Assembly (NCBI GenBank): GCA_030696455.1
Contig: JAUYSH010000070.1
Coordinates: 1 to 56,090 of the forward strand
Direction of reading: 5' to 3'
From: Elusimicrobiota bacterium
GTDB taxonomy: Bacteria; Elusimicrobiota; Elusimicrobia; UBA1565; UBA9628
Length of the DNA stretch: 56,090 nt
Position 1 is the stretch's first letter; each line of letters opens with the position of its first letter. Below the pieces are notes generated by a model that saw only the letters and a program-made list of their open reading frames with translations, made no database searches and was not told the origin of the DNA. Positions 1 to 7,446 of the stretch are shown here, in pieces. The position numbers and the translations under genes were made by a program.

Positions 1-30
1 CAAAGTCCCTGCTTGGCAGGAGTTCGCGTA

Positions 31-85
31 TGAGAGTTCGTTCTCAGGTTTTCGCGAAGCGAAAACCCTGGCGCCGCAGGCGCCA
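31..85. repeat. Three consecutive short hairpins
   Basis: The first 150 bases hold no gene. Three inverted repeats follow each other: TGAGA/TCTCA (31-46), GGTTTTCGC/GCGAAAACC with a 3-nt loop (47-67) and TGGCGCC/GGCGCCA with a 3-nt loop (69-85). They could end transcription from a gene left of the window or be a REP-like element. There is no T-tract and no second copy in the window. Confidence 0.4.
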
Positions 86-150
86 TTCCGTTCGTGTCAG
101 TGCTCGTTCCAGGACGTTTCAAAACCCCATGAACTGGGAGCCGGTGGGCC

Positions 151-179
151 TTGACGCTCGACGGTGGCGGGTCTATACT
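151..179 (+). promoter_or_regulatory. Sigma70-type promoter of the 204-737 gene
   Basis: TTGACG (151-156), 17-nt spacer, TATACT (174-179). The expected transcription start is near 186, leaving about 18 nt before the ATG at 204 without a clear Shine-Dalgarno sequence. Confidence 0.7.
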
Positions 180-203
180 GGGACTTAGGTCCCGCCCCGC
201 GCC

Positions 204-737
204 ATGATCAAGACGAGCCGCTCCCGCTTCGAAATCCGCCAGGAACCCGACACGACCGCCGCCATGGCCGGCCTCGCGCTGGTCTGCTTCGGTTTCGTCG
301 AGATGCTCTTCACCTTCGCGACGGCGGTCGCCGCCTACGCGCTGAGCAATCCCGTGCCTCTGCTCGTGCCCGCCGTGCGCTTCGTCCTCGGCGCCGCGTT
401 CGTCGCGTCGGGCTGGCTGTTCCTGCGCGGCCGCTCGCGCGTCGTGATCGACCGGGAGCACCGCATGGTCGCCCGCTACCTCGGCGTCGGCGGGCACTCC
501 GTCGGCGGGAACGCGACCTGGGACCTTGACGAGTTCCGGGCCGTCATCCTCGTCAGCCGCGAGCGGCGTCGCCTGCTCGTCGGGTCGAGCCGGCGGGCCT
601 ACGTGGTGTGCCTGCGGCGCTTCGACGGGGGCGACCTCGAGGTGTACTGGGCCCGCGACGCGGAGGACGGAGCGCGCGCGGCGGCCGGCGCGGCGGAGTT
701 CGCGGGCCTGCCCTATTACGGCCGTGAGCCGGTCTAA
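204..737 (+). CDS. Hypothetical membrane protein with two N-terminal TM helices
   Basis: A 177-residue protein of unrecognised family. Residues about 21-47 and 53-75 form two hydrophobic helices separated by a short loop. The rest (about 76-177) is a soluble, Arg-rich, beta-strand-like region beginning SRVVIDREHRMVARYLG, probably cytoplasmic. This resembles small membrane-anchored PH-like/DUF proteins, but no family can be named from motifs. The ATG is chosen because a good promoter ends 24 nt upstream and the hydrophobic segments follow directly. Its last four bases overlap the stop region of the convergent gene at 734-1870. An overlapping frame at 164-529 is an Arg-rich shadow. Confidence 0.7.
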   Translation: MIKTSRSRFEIRQEPDTTAAMAGLALVCFGFVEMLFTFATAVAAYALSNPVPLLVPAVRFVLGAAFVASGWLFLRGRSRVVIDREHRMVARYLGVGGHSVGGNATWDLDEFRAVILVSRERRRLLVGSSRRAYVVCLRRFDGGDLEVYWARDAEDGARAAAGAAEFAGLPYYGREPV

Positions 738-1870
738 CGCGGGCGCAGCGGGGACGGCTTGCCGTCCTTCATCGCGAAGACGCCGCGCAGGGCGCGCGCG
801 GTCGGCGGGGCGGCGGGCTTGTTGAGCGGCACCTTGAGCTCCGCTCCGATGCGGCAAACGCCCTCGAAGCGCGTATCGTACATGACGCGGTAAAGCTCGC
901 AGCCCGCGTCGAGCGCCTTGTTGCCGAGCTCGCTGACGAGATCGAGCACCATGTCGGTGGCGCAGAAGCACCACGGACAGGAACGGTTGGCCACCGAGAG
1001 GTGCCCGCACTTCGGGCAGGCCCGGCCAATCTTCGTGTAGCCGTCGCGCACGAGCACGCGCGCCGCGGCGCCTTGCTGGACCGCGGCCGTCACGGCGTCG
1101 AGGCCGGTCACGGCGCCGCCCCGGCGGGCCTCGTCGAGGAGCCGGTGGACCAGGACGCTTTCGCGGACGCTGCGGGCCTGGCGCTCGTTGTGCAGGACGC
1201 GCTCGAGCACCGCCTCGATGGGCCGCTCCGGCCCCATCACCGGCTCGAGAATGAGGTCTTTTTGAAGGGCGGGGTCGAGCAAGGGGATGAACCCCGCCTC
1301 GAGCGCCGGGGGCGCTCCCAGGATGAGGCGGTCGTAGCGGCGCTCGCGGGAGAGCGTCGCCGCGTGAAGGGCGACGGCGCCGAGGCCGTCGACGCCCTCG
1401 AAATCCCCCGTCATCGGCTCGAGCTCGACGGCCTGTCCCATGTGCAGCTCGATGAAGCGCGCCTTCACTGGACCGAGCAAAAGGGCCATGTAGCGGTTGT
1501 ATTGTCCCGCGAGGGCGGCGAGCGGGCGCAGGTCGAGGGTCTCCCCGGCCGTCAGCGCGCTCTTGAAGGGCTGGGGCAGGACGAAGGTCTCGAACAGGCC
1601 GCGCTTGGCGCAGGAATACACCGCGGCCAGGCGGTGCGGGCCGGGGATGAACTCCGAGGCGATGAACTTCTCGATGCGGTCGAGGTCCCGGCCGAGGGAC
1701 TTCATGCGCGGGTCGCGCCTCGCCTCGCCCGCGAGCTGGTGGAACGTGGACGGATACAGCCCGCCGGCGTCGACGGCGAGGTGCAAGGTGACCGCGTCGG
1801 GCTCGAGGGAGCGAAAAGCCGCGAGGGCTTCGATCCTTGCGGCGCTCAGGTACAAGGGTGTGGGCGGCAT
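734..1870 (-). CDS. Bacterial eRF1/Vms1-like release-factor-family protein (baeRF type)
   Basis: A 378-residue soluble protein. The middle (about 110-250) has the look of the eRF1 domain-2/Vms1 fold: a segment on cell-surface or ribosome-derived partners (FIELHMGQAVELE), then a domain with RRYDRLILGAPPALE, followed by a conserved helix RPIEAVLERVLHNERQARS. The C-terminal part has a zinc ribbon CPKCG...CPWC at about residues 287-304, as in archaeo-eukaryotic release factors. Bacterial members of this family (baeRF) are thought to act on stalled ribosomes or peptidyl-tRNA, but their substrates are mostly unproven. It stands alone behind its own promoter (1888-1916). Family assignment rests on pattern recognition, so I hold it with moderate confidence. 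Confidence 0.6.
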   Translation of the reverse strand: MPPTPLYLSAARIEALAAFRSLEPDAVTLHLAVDAGGLYPSTFHQLAGEARRDPRMKSLGRDLDRIEKFIASEFIPGPHRLAAVYSCAKRGLFETFVLPQPFKSALTAGETLDLRPLAALAGQYNRYMALLLGPVKARFIELHMGQAVELEPMTGDFEGVDGLGAVALHAATLSRERRYDRLILGAPPALEAGFIPLLDPALQKDLILEPVMGPERPIEAVLERVLHNERQARSVRESVLVHRLLDEARRGGAVTGLDAVTAAVQQGAAARVLVRDGYTKIGRACPKCGHLSVANRSCPWCFCATDMVLDLVSELGNKALDAGCELYRVMYDTRFEGVCRIGAELKVPLNKPAAPPTARALRGVFAMKDGKPSPLRPR

Positions 1871-1887
1871 GGGAGGTTCCTGCCTTA

Positions 1888-1916
1888 AGAGTAGCCCCGG
1901 AATCCGTTTTCGTCAA
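1888..1916 (-). promoter_or_regulatory. Promoter of the baeRF-like gene
   Basis: On the minus strand: TTGACG (1916-1911), 17-nt spacer, TACTCT (1893-1888), then a 17-nt leader before the ATG at 1870. Confidence 0.7.
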
Positions 1917-2008
1917 GGAAACACCGGGTGAAGCCGGGCGGGGTCAAGGTCCGATCATAATCTCTTTGCGCCTCCTCCATGGGAGTTTCCGCGCGCGGGT
2001 GCTATCCT

Positions 2009-2053
2009 AAAAACGTCGGGGCGCGCGGTTCTCTGAGGGGGGGGCCGCGCGCC
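2009..2053 (-). terminator. Intrinsic terminator of the GntR-ABC operon
   Basis: Just after the permease stop, a 9-bp stem GGCGCGCGG/CCGCGCGCC (2020-2028 and 2045-2053) is followed on the minus strand by a T5 tract (complement of 2009-2013). Confidence 0.6.
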
Positions 2054-2059
2054 GATCGT

Positions 2060-3901
2060 TTATCGGGGATTCTCGACGCGGCGCAGCTTCCCGTTCCAGT
2101 CCGAGAAATAGGCTGAGCGCCTGGTCGTGATCACGAAGCCATCTTTGAGCGGGATCGCGTCCTCGATGTCCTCGGGAAGGGGGCGCGTGAGCACGGCGCG
2201 CCCGGCGGCGTCGACGACCGTGAGCTTCCCCCGCGAAACGAGCCAGGCCTTGCCTTCCGCTATGCGCATCGGCTTCTGAGTTGAGTCCGGCAGCGGCGGA
2301 TCCAAGCCGACCGGAGCGGCGACCGTGCCATCGGGGCCGATGGACCACAGCGTGCCTTTCCAGAGAGAAAAGATCGTCCCGTCCGGCAGCGAATTCAATG
2401 AATGATAGCCGGGCCAGGCGGCGACCGTCGAGCCGTCGGCCCGGCATAGAGCCATGCTCAAATTATCGCCGTTGCGAACCGGAACGAGATAGGCGCGGCG
2501 GCCGCCGAATTCGCGAGGGAACACCGCATCGCGATCGTTGGAAATTCCCGGCAGCTTCCAGCGGCGCCCTTCCGCCTCGAAACATTTGCCCCCGCAGGCG
2601 ACACGCCCGGCCCCTGCCTCGCGGCGGCGCATGGCGACGATATCCCTGTAGCCCTCGAACCAGGCCGCTTTGTCGCCGCGCCGGAAATAATCCTCCACGC
2701 GGGCGACCAGAAGGCGCTTGCCGCCGGGATAGCGGTGCATCAGCGGCGTTCCGGCGACCATCGAGATCGAGCCGTAGCCGGTCAGGCGCAGGCTTTCGAC
2801 CTTGGAACCTTCGACGCGCCAGAGCTCGGTGTTGGGGCTGACGTAGCGCTCGACCCAAAGGACGCCTTGATCGTCCCGCCAGGCGCTGCGTATCCAGGTC
2901 TTGAACGGCTCCAGCAGCACGTAGGACAGGCCCGCGCTTTGCTCCGGGATGAGGACGCGAACGCCCGCGGCTCCGGCGAGCACGACTCCGCCGCGCAGGG
3001 TTTTGAATACAGCGCCTTCTCCGGCGGCGGCCCCGCTTCCCATCTCGGGCGCCGTGTAGCCGCGGATGTTCTCGAAGGAGTGTCCGTGGCCGATGGGGGC
3101 GAGCTTGGCGTCGAGCATCCGCATCTCCGCTCCCGCCCTTCCCCAGATCATGAGCCCCGGAAGGACGAGAAGCGCGAGAGCACGAGCTAAGATGCGCGCG
3201 CCGCAACGCCGCTCGGCCCAGCGCGCCGCGAGCGCGCCGGCCCAGACCTTGGCCAGCGCGCCGAAGGAGGCGATCGCCACCGCCGAGGCATAGCAGGAGG
3301 CGCCCCATTGGTTGTGCAGGAGCTCGAGGCCGAAGCACGCGGCGACGCCGGCGCCCGACGCCGCCGTCAGGAGGAGGGCGAGCAGGCCTCCGGCCACGCC
3401 GTGGCCGATGAGGCGCGACAGCGCCCAGGCTCCGGCGAGGACGTCGAACGACGCCAGGGCCAGAACCGGGGTCAACGGGAGGTTGTGCCAGAACGACGCG
3501 CCCCAGGCCATTTGCTCCGGCGAACGGATGCCTGCCGGGGGCTTGCCGAGAAGGGCTCCGACGGCGAGCACGAAGGCGGCGAAGGCCGCGGTGAGCAGAA
3601 GCGAGGCCGTCATCGCCGAGAGCGCGCGCCGGCCGGGGGAGGGGGGGAGGAGCCCTTCGGCTTCGAGCGCGTCGCGCGAGCCCGACGCCGCCCCGGAGGC
3701 CGCGCCGATCAGCGCGGCGGCCAGCGGGACGCCGAGGAGCACCCACCCCGTCAGCGCCGCGTCCAGGCTCAGCCTCAGCTCAAGCCCCGTGGCCGACGAT
3801 ACGAGGCGGCACACCGGCAAGGTGACGAGGAAGGCCGCGGCGGCGCTCGCGGCGGCGAGGCGGTTCTTGCGCAGTTCGAGACGGATCAGCGGGATGTTCA
3901 T
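2060..3901 (-). CDS. ABC transporter permease with large C-terminal propeller-like domain
   Basis: A 613-residue membrane protein. The first ~265 residues hold about six hydrophobic helices of an ABC-2-type permease (starting MNIPLIRLELRKNRLAAASA). The remaining ~340 residues are soluble, with repeated short beta-strand blocks (VLWVERYV, LLVARVEDY, TIFSLWKGTLWSIG, AWLVSRGKLTVVD) like a beta-propeller, probably extracytoplasmic. The start is the ATG at 3901, which overlaps the ATPase stop as ATGA; the frame stays open to 4441 but the upstream part is a shadow of the ATPase. With the ATPase and the GntR regulator it forms a tightly coupled operon. The substrate is unknown; YtrA-type systems often answer cell-envelope or antibiotic stress. 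The propeller tail is unusual for this class. Confidence 0.75.
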   Translation of the reverse strand: MNIPLIRLELRKNRLAAASAAAAFLVTLPVCRLVSSATGLELRLSLDAALTGWVLLGVPLAAALIGAASGAASGSRDALEAEGLLPPSPGRRALSAMTASLLLTAAFAAFVLAVGALLGKPPAGIRSPEQMAWGASFWHNLPLTPVLALASFDVLAGAWALSRLIGHGVAGGLLALLLTAASGAGVAACFGLELLHNQWGASCYASAVAIASFGALAKVWAGALAARWAERRCGARILARALALLVLPGLMIWGRAGAEMRMLDAKLAPIGHGHSFENIRGYTAPEMGSGAAAGEGAVFKTLRGGVVLAGAAGVRVLIPEQSAGLSYVLLEPFKTWIRSAWRDDQGVLWVERYVSPNTELWRVEGSKVESLRLTGYGSISMVAGTPLMHRYPGGKRLLVARVEDYFRRGDKAAWFEGYRDIVAMRRREAGAGRVACGGKCFEAEGRRWKLPGISNDRDAVFPREFGGRRAYLVPVRNGDNLSMALCRADGSTVAAWPGYHSLNSLPDGTIFSLWKGTLWSIGPDGTVAAPVGLDPPLPDSTQKPMRIAEGKAWLVSRGKLTVVDAAGRAVLTRPLPEDIEDAIPLKDGFVITTRRSAYFSDWNGKLRRVENPR

Positions 3902-4782
3902 CGGAGTTCGTCTCCTTTGAGCGAGAGCAGATGCGAGAAGGCCCGGTCGAGAGGCAGGGGCTCGACCGAGGGGGAGAGCAGGGCGCCGCAGCCGAGCAGG
4001 CGCTCGCGGGCGGCGCGGTCGAGGACGGCCCAGGAGCGCACGAGCCCCTCGCCTCCGAGCGCGATCGCCCCCGGCACCGCTGGCGGTGCGTCGGCGGAGC
4101 GCAGACGCCCGCCGACCACGCAGGCGTCGGCGCGCAGCGCGTCGAGCGCGTGCACCGCGACGATGCGCCCTCCCGCCATCACCCACACCTCGTCGAGCAG
4201 GCCCGCGAGCTCGTCCATGCGGTGGCTGCTGACAAGGACGGTTTTTCCGGCCTCGCCCAGCTCGTTCACGAGGCCGGATAAAACCTCCTCGCGCACGAGC
4301 GCGTCGAGGCCGGAGGTCGGCTCGTCGAGCAGATACAGGGCGGGATCGTGCGCGGCGGCGCACACCCAGGCGAGCTTGCCGAGCGTGCCCTTGCTCGCGC
4401 CCTCGAGGCGCGTCGCCGGGTCGAGGCCGAGCCGCTTGCACAACCCCGCCGCTCGGGCCGCGTCCCAGCGATGGTAAAGGCTCGAGCGAAGCTCGAGGAC
4501 CTCGGCGACGCTCATGAAGGAATGAAAGGAGGGCCGCTCCGGGATATAGCCGGCGGCCTGACGTATGCGCCCGGAGCCGTCGGGGCGCAGGCCCAGGACC
4601 TCGACCTCGTCGGAGTCCGCGGCGAGGAGGTCGAGCAGGATCTTGAACAAGGTGGTCTTGCCCTCGCCGTTGCGGCCGAGCAGGCCGATCACCTTGCCTT
4701 TCTCGGCCGAGCCCGAGGCGCCATCGAGGACGCGGCGGCCGCCGAAGACCTTCGTGACGTTTCGGAAGCTCAAGGCGTTCAT
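3898..4782 (-). CDS. ABC transporter ATP-binding protein
   Basis: A 294-residue ATPase that would power the permease encoded next to it. Walker A is GRNGEGKT (about residues 35-42). The region before Walker B reads SKGTLGKLAWV in place of a textbook LSGGQ, as in YtrB/EcsA-like subunits where the motif is often SKGM. Walker B with catalytic Glu is LYLLDEPTSGLD, and the switch His is in VLVSSHRMDEL. The C-terminal 90 residues are a divergent extension. Its ATG overlaps the stop of the GntR gene (ATGA at 4779-4782), so translation is probably coupled. Confidence 0.9.
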   Translation of the reverse strand: MNALSFRNVTKVFGGRRVLDGASGSAEKGKVIGLLGRNGEGKTTLFKILLDLLAADSDEVEVLGLRPDGSGRIRQAAGYIPERPSFHSFMSVAEVLELRSSLYHRWDAARAAGLCKRLGLDPATRLEGASKGTLGKLAWVCAAAHDPALYLLDEPTSGLDALVREEVLSGLVNELGEAGKTVLVSSHRMDELAGLLDEVWVMAGGRIVAVHALDALRADACVVGGRLRSADAPPAVPGAIALGGEGLVRSWAVLDRAARERLLGCGALLSPSVEPLPLDRAFSHLLSLKGDELR

Positions 4783-5150
4783 AGGTTCTCCTTCTCCGCT
4801 CGCCGCACGAGCAAGGTGATATCGTCCCAGTCGAGCCCTCCGCGCCGGGCCTGGCGCAGGGCTTCGCGCAGGCCGTCGCGGATCTCGGCCAATCCGTCCG
4901 ACGCCTTGCGGGGGGCGCCGGCCGCGACCACCGTGCCCTCCCCGCGCTTGGTCTCGAGCACGCCCTCGAGCACGAGCTCGCGGATCGCGCGGGCGACCGT
5001 GTTCGGGTTGACCTTGAGCGCCTCGGCGAGCGGCCGGATGGTTGGCGCCGGCTCGCCGGGCTTGAGGGCGCCGCGGGCGATGAGGCCGCGCAGGCCGGAC
5101 TTGATCTGCTCGTTGAGGGGCGTCGGCGACAGGGGATCGATCCGGATCAT
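4779..5150 (-). CDS. GntR-family transcriptional regulator, YtrA type
   Basis: A 123-residue regulator. Residues 1-75 are a winged helix-turn-helix of the GntR class (PLNEQIKSGLRGLIARGALKPGEPAPTIRPLAEALKVNPNTVARAIRELVLEGVL). The C-terminal part is a short helical tail without a ligand-binding domain, which defines the YtrA subfamily normally paired with ABC transporters. It is first in the operon GntR-ATPase-permease, with ATGA overlaps at both junctions. A perfect inverted repeat between its -10 box and start codon indicates autorepression. The inducer cannot be read from sequence. Confidence 0.9.
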   Translation of the reverse strand: MIRIDPLSPTPLNEQIKSGLRGLIARGALKPGEPAPTIRPLAEALKVNPNTVARAIRELVLEGVLETKRGEGTVVAAGAPRKASDGLAEIRDGLREALRQARRGGLDWDDITLLVRRAEKENL

Positions 5151-5156
5151 GTTAAG

Positions 5157-5176
5157 TGTACTAGTGAACTAGTACA
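5157..5176 (-). promoter_or_regulatory. GntR(YtrA) operator, perfect inverted repeat
   Basis: TGTACTAGT-GA-ACTAGTACA: two perfect 9-bp arms with a 2-nt centre, lying between the -10 box and the GntR start codon. Position and symmetry suit binding by the dimeric regulator to block transcript initiation or clearance. Confidence 0.75.
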
Positions 5177-5181
5177 GTAGT

Positions 5182-5210
5182 ATTCTAGCCCCGCTCCTCG
5201 GTTTTGTCAA
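5182..5210 (-). promoter_or_regulatory. Promoter of the GntR-ABC operon
   Basis: Minus strand TTGACA (5210-5205), 17-nt spacer, TAGAAT (5187-5182), immediately upstream of the operator. Confidence 0.8.
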
Positions 5211-5225
5211 GGGGTGAGCCGGAAG

Positions 5226-5241
5226 CCGTTTCAGGAAACAG
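5226..5241. repeat. Degenerate copy of the CTGTTTCCGGAAACAG palindrome
   Basis: CCGTTTCAGGAAACAG matches 14 of 16 positions of the intergenic palindrome seen six more times (one as a half copy) in this window. It lies between the divergent GntR and 5289 promoters. Confidence 0.5.
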
Positions 5242-5253
5242 CCATGAGGGCCC

Positions 5254-5282
5254 TTGACGGAGGGGGTTCCTGGCTTTACGCT
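5254..5282 (+). promoter_or_regulatory. Promoter giving a probably leaderless mRNA for 5289
   Basis: TTGACG (5254-5259), 17-nt spacer, TACGCT (5277-5282), then exactly 6 nt to the ATG at 5289. Transcription would start at or next to the start codon. Confidence 0.6.
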
Positions 5283-5288
5283 GAACTT

Positions 5289-5528
5289 ATGGAAGGCTTG
5301 ATCGTCCCGATCGCGGCGGCCGTTTTTCTCTTCCCGATCCTGTTCATGGTCGTGCCTCCGGCGGTGTCCGCCTGGCGGCGCCGTCACGAGGTCAGGCGCG
5401 GCTTCAAGCCAAGCCGCCGTCCCGACGAACCGCTCCGGATCCCGGAGGCCGATGAGACGGCGGCGTGCGTGCAGCGCTTTCGCGCGGCCGTGAGCCATTC
5501 CGACCTTTCGGATTACCTGAGATCCTGA
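5289..5528 (+). CDS. Small single-pass membrane protein (hypothetical)
   Basis: A 79-residue protein starting MEGLIVPIAAAVFLFPILFMVV, with one N-terminal TM helix (about 4-28) and a basic, then mixed cytoplasmic tail ending SDLSDYLRS. I chose ATG 5289 over the in-frame codon at 5214 because a promoter with correct spacing lies just upstream and would exclude the longer form. No family recognised. Confidence 0.55.
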   Translation: MEGLIVPIAAAVFLFPILFMVVPPAVSAWRRRHEVRRGFKPSRRPDEPLRIPEADETAACVQRFRAAVSHSDLSDYLRS

Positions 5529-5535
5529 GCGGGCC

Positions 5536-5564
5536 TTGACGGAACCGGGTTCGCGGGCTATCCT
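5536..5564 (+). promoter_or_regulatory. Promoter of the 44-aa ORF at 5591
   Basis: TTGACG (5536-5541), 17-nt spacer, TATCCT (5559-5564). Confidence 0.65.
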
Positions 5565-5590
5565 CCGTCGACGCCCTTCCGGAGAACCCG

Positions 5591-5725
5591 ATGACCCTCG
5601 CCATTTTGGCCGCCGCCGCGATCATGACCGCGAAGTTTTTTTATGAGAGGCGGCGTCCGCTCCTCCCGCTGAAGGCGCGCGCGGCGCGCTCGACGCTCAA
5701 CAACGCGCTTCGCGGCCGGCGCTGA
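5591..5725 (+). CDS. Tiny membrane protein, 44 residues (hypothetical)
   Basis: The reading frame MTLAILAAAAIMTAKFFYER... has one short hydrophobic helix followed by a strongly basic tail ending ALRGRR. Support comes from the preceding promoter (5536-5564) and a GGAG ribosome-binding site about 6 nt before the ATG. It ends five bases before the convergent mutM stop. No known family; function unknown. Confidence 0.5.
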   Translation: MTLAILAAAAIMTAKFFYERRRPLLPLKARAARSTLNNALRGRR

Positions 5726-5729
5726 GCGC

Positions 5730-6512
5730 CTACCTCTGGCAGGACGGGCAGTAGGCGCTGGCGCGCCCGCCGATGCTCTTGCGCGTGCCGATGACGGGGC
5801 CCCCGCACGCGCCGCAGGTCTTTCGCCCGTAGACCATCACGCCCATCTGCATGCGCCCCGGGCGGCCGAGGGGGTCGAGGAAGGCCTCGTCGTCGAGCGT
5901 GGCGCCTCCCGCCTCCACGCCGCGAACGAGGATGACGCGGCACGCTTCGGCCAGCCTGCAGGATTCGGCCCGGCTTAAAGACTTGCCCGCGCGCCCGGGC
6001 CGTATGCCCGCCGCGTGCAGGGCCTCCGTGGCGTAGATGTTCCCGAGCCCCGCGATGAGCTTCTGGTCCATGATCAGGGCCTTGACCGGCGCGGTGCGCT
6101 TGCGCAGAATCCTCCAGAGATAGTCCGGCGTGAACTCCGGGTCCATCGGCTCGGGGCCGAGGTCGGGCAGCGCGCAGCCGACGCGGCCGAAGCGCCGGGA
6201 GTCGTGGAAGCGCACGGCCTCGGTGCCGATCCACATCTGGAAGCGCACGTGCGGGCTCTCGCCGCCGACGGTGATGCGGCCGGACATGCCGAGGTGAAAG
6301 ATCACCTCGCCGCGATCCTCGATGACGACGATCAGGTACTTGCCCCGGCGCTTGAAGGAGGAGATGACGCCGCCCGCGAGGATCTTGATGGCCGCCGCCG
6401 GCGGCGCGCGATAGAAGGTGGGCTTGCCGAGAGCGACGGCGGTGATGGTGAGCCCGGCGAACCTTTCCTGCAGGACCCGGCGGACGGTCTCGACCTCGGG
6501 AAGCTCGGGCAT
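5730..6512 (-). CDS. mutM: Formamidopyrimidine-DNA glycosylase (Fpg/MutM)
   Basis: A 260-residue bifunctional DNA glycosylase/AP lyase that excises 8-oxoguanine and other oxidised purines. The mature N-terminus PELPEVETVRR carries catalytic Pro2 and Glu3, the conserved RRGKYLIV lysine segment is present, and the C-terminus has the zinc finger CGACGG...YCPSC. The true ATG is at 6512; the longer open frame to 6863 is not coding. It is the last gene of the cysM-JAMM-UBL/E1 operon, and its ATG shares one base with the stop of the rhodanese/DUF2892 gene. Oxidative DNA repair downstream of an IscR-type operator suggests joint response to oxidative or Fe-S stress. Confidence 0.93.
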   Translation of the reverse strand: MPELPEVETVRRVLQERFAGLTITAVALGKPTFYRAPPAAAIKILAGGVISSFKRRGKYLIVVIEDRGEVIFHLGMSGRITVGGESPHVRFQMWIGTEAVRFHDSRRFGRVGCALPDLGPEPMDPEFTPDYLWRILRKRTAPVKALIMDQKLIAGLGNIYATEALHAAGIRPGRAGKSLSRAESCRLAEACRVILVRGVEAGGATLDDEAFLDPLGRPGRMQMGVMVYGRKTCGACGGPVIGTRKSIGGRASAYCPSCQR

Positions 6513-7063
6513 CAGCGCCCGCAGGAGCCGCCGGAGCCCCTGTTCCACGGCAGGCGGCCCAGCACGAGAGCCATGCCGCACGTGTCGGTCACCGCGGAGA
6601 ACATCAGGCCCGCGCTCACGAAGCCCGGGAGGAGCAGCCAGCGCGGATCGACGGCGAAGCCCAGCGCCGTCCCCGTGAACACCATCGAGCCGGCGGCGAA
6701 GCGCACCTGGCGCTCCAGGCTCCACACCCGCGAGGCCCCGCGCACGACCGGCTTGCCCGCGGCGGTCCACGCCTCGAGGCCGCCGCGCACGACGAGGATG
6801 TCCCGATGGCCGAGCGCATCGAGCTTGGCGGCCGCCTCGGCGGCGCGGGAGCCGGAGCGGCACAGCAGGTAGACGGGCGCGCCGCGGTCGAGGCGGGCGG
6901 CGAGCTCGCCCAGGCGGGAGAGCGGGATGTTCATCGCGCCCTCGACGCGCAGGGCGTCCACCTCGGACACCTCCCGCACGTCGACGAGCTGCCCGGGGGC
7001 CTTGGATGCGAGGACGCGGTGGGCGGCCTCGGCGTCGATGAGATCGTAGGTTTTGTCGCTCAC
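6512..7063 (-). CDS. Rhodanese domain plus DUF2892 membrane protein
   Basis: A 183-residue protein. Residues 1-105 are a rhodanese domain with the active-site loop CRSGSR. Residues about 115-170 form a DUF2892 region with two hydrophobic helices (MVFTGTALGFAVDPRWLLLPGFVSAGLMF) and a downstream TDTCGMALVLGRLPWNR segment. Such fusions put persulfide sulfur handling at the inner membrane. It uses a GTG start at 7063, one base after the stop of the lipoprotein rhodanese gene. Role inferred: sulfur carrier in the same operon. Confidence 0.85.
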   Translation of the reverse strand: MSDKTYDLIDAEAAHRVLASKAPGQLVDVREVSEVDALRVEGAMNIPLSRLGELAARLDRGAPVYLLCRSGSRAAEAAAKLDALGHRDILVVRGGLEAWTAAGKPVVRGASRVWSLERQVRFAAGSMVFTGTALGFAVDPRWLLLPGFVSAGLMFSAVTDTCGMALVLGRLPWNRGSGGSCGR

Positions 7064-7064
7064 T

Positions 7065-7445
7065 TTAATACCTCGGAACGGACGGGTCTATCCGCGCGGA
7101 CCAGGCGTCGATGCCGCCGGCGAGGCTGACGGCGTCGAAGCCCTGCTCGCGAAGGAAATTCACGGCGCTCGCCGAGCGGCCGCCGATCTTGCAGAGCACG
7201 ACGAGCTTGGCGCCCTTGTCGAGCTCGCCGAGGCGGGCCTTGAGGAAGCCGAGGGGGATCAAGGTCGAGCCCGCGATCCGCGCCTTCTCGTATTCCCGCG
7301 GCTCGCGCACGTCGAGGAGGACGAGCTCCTCCTTGCGGTCCCGCATGGCCTTCAGCTCCTGGACCGTGATCTCAGGCGCCTCCGGGCGGGGCTTGCAGGC
7401 GCTCGCCGCGAGGAGCAGGACCGCGAGGACCGCTCGGGCCGTCAT
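7065..7445 (-). CDS. Periplasmic rhodanese lipoprotein
   Basis: A 126-residue protein: signal peptide ending in the lipobox-like LLAASAC (Cys at about 17), then one rhodanese domain with active-site CKIGGRS. Along its length it closely resembles the C-terminal rhodanese domain of the preceding UBL-E1-rhodanese protein, including the shared ending IDPSVP[R/Q]Y. It therefore looks like a tandem duplicate that gained a lipoprotein signal. The ATG at 7445 follows the upstream stop by one base. It would move or detoxify sulfur outside the cytoplasmic membrane. Confidence 0.85.
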   Translation of the reverse strand: MTARAVLAVLLLAASACKPRPEAPEITVQELKAMRDRKEELVLLDVREPREYEKARIAGSTLIPLGFLKARLGELDKGAKLVVLCKIGGRSASAVNFLREQGFDAVSLAGGIDAWSARIDPSVPRY

Positions 7446-7446
7446 C

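Noticed and set aside
3902-4441. N-terminal extension of the permease to 793 residues
   Set aside because: The extension is the wrong frame of the ATPase gene; the ATGA overlap at 3898-3901 gives the real start.
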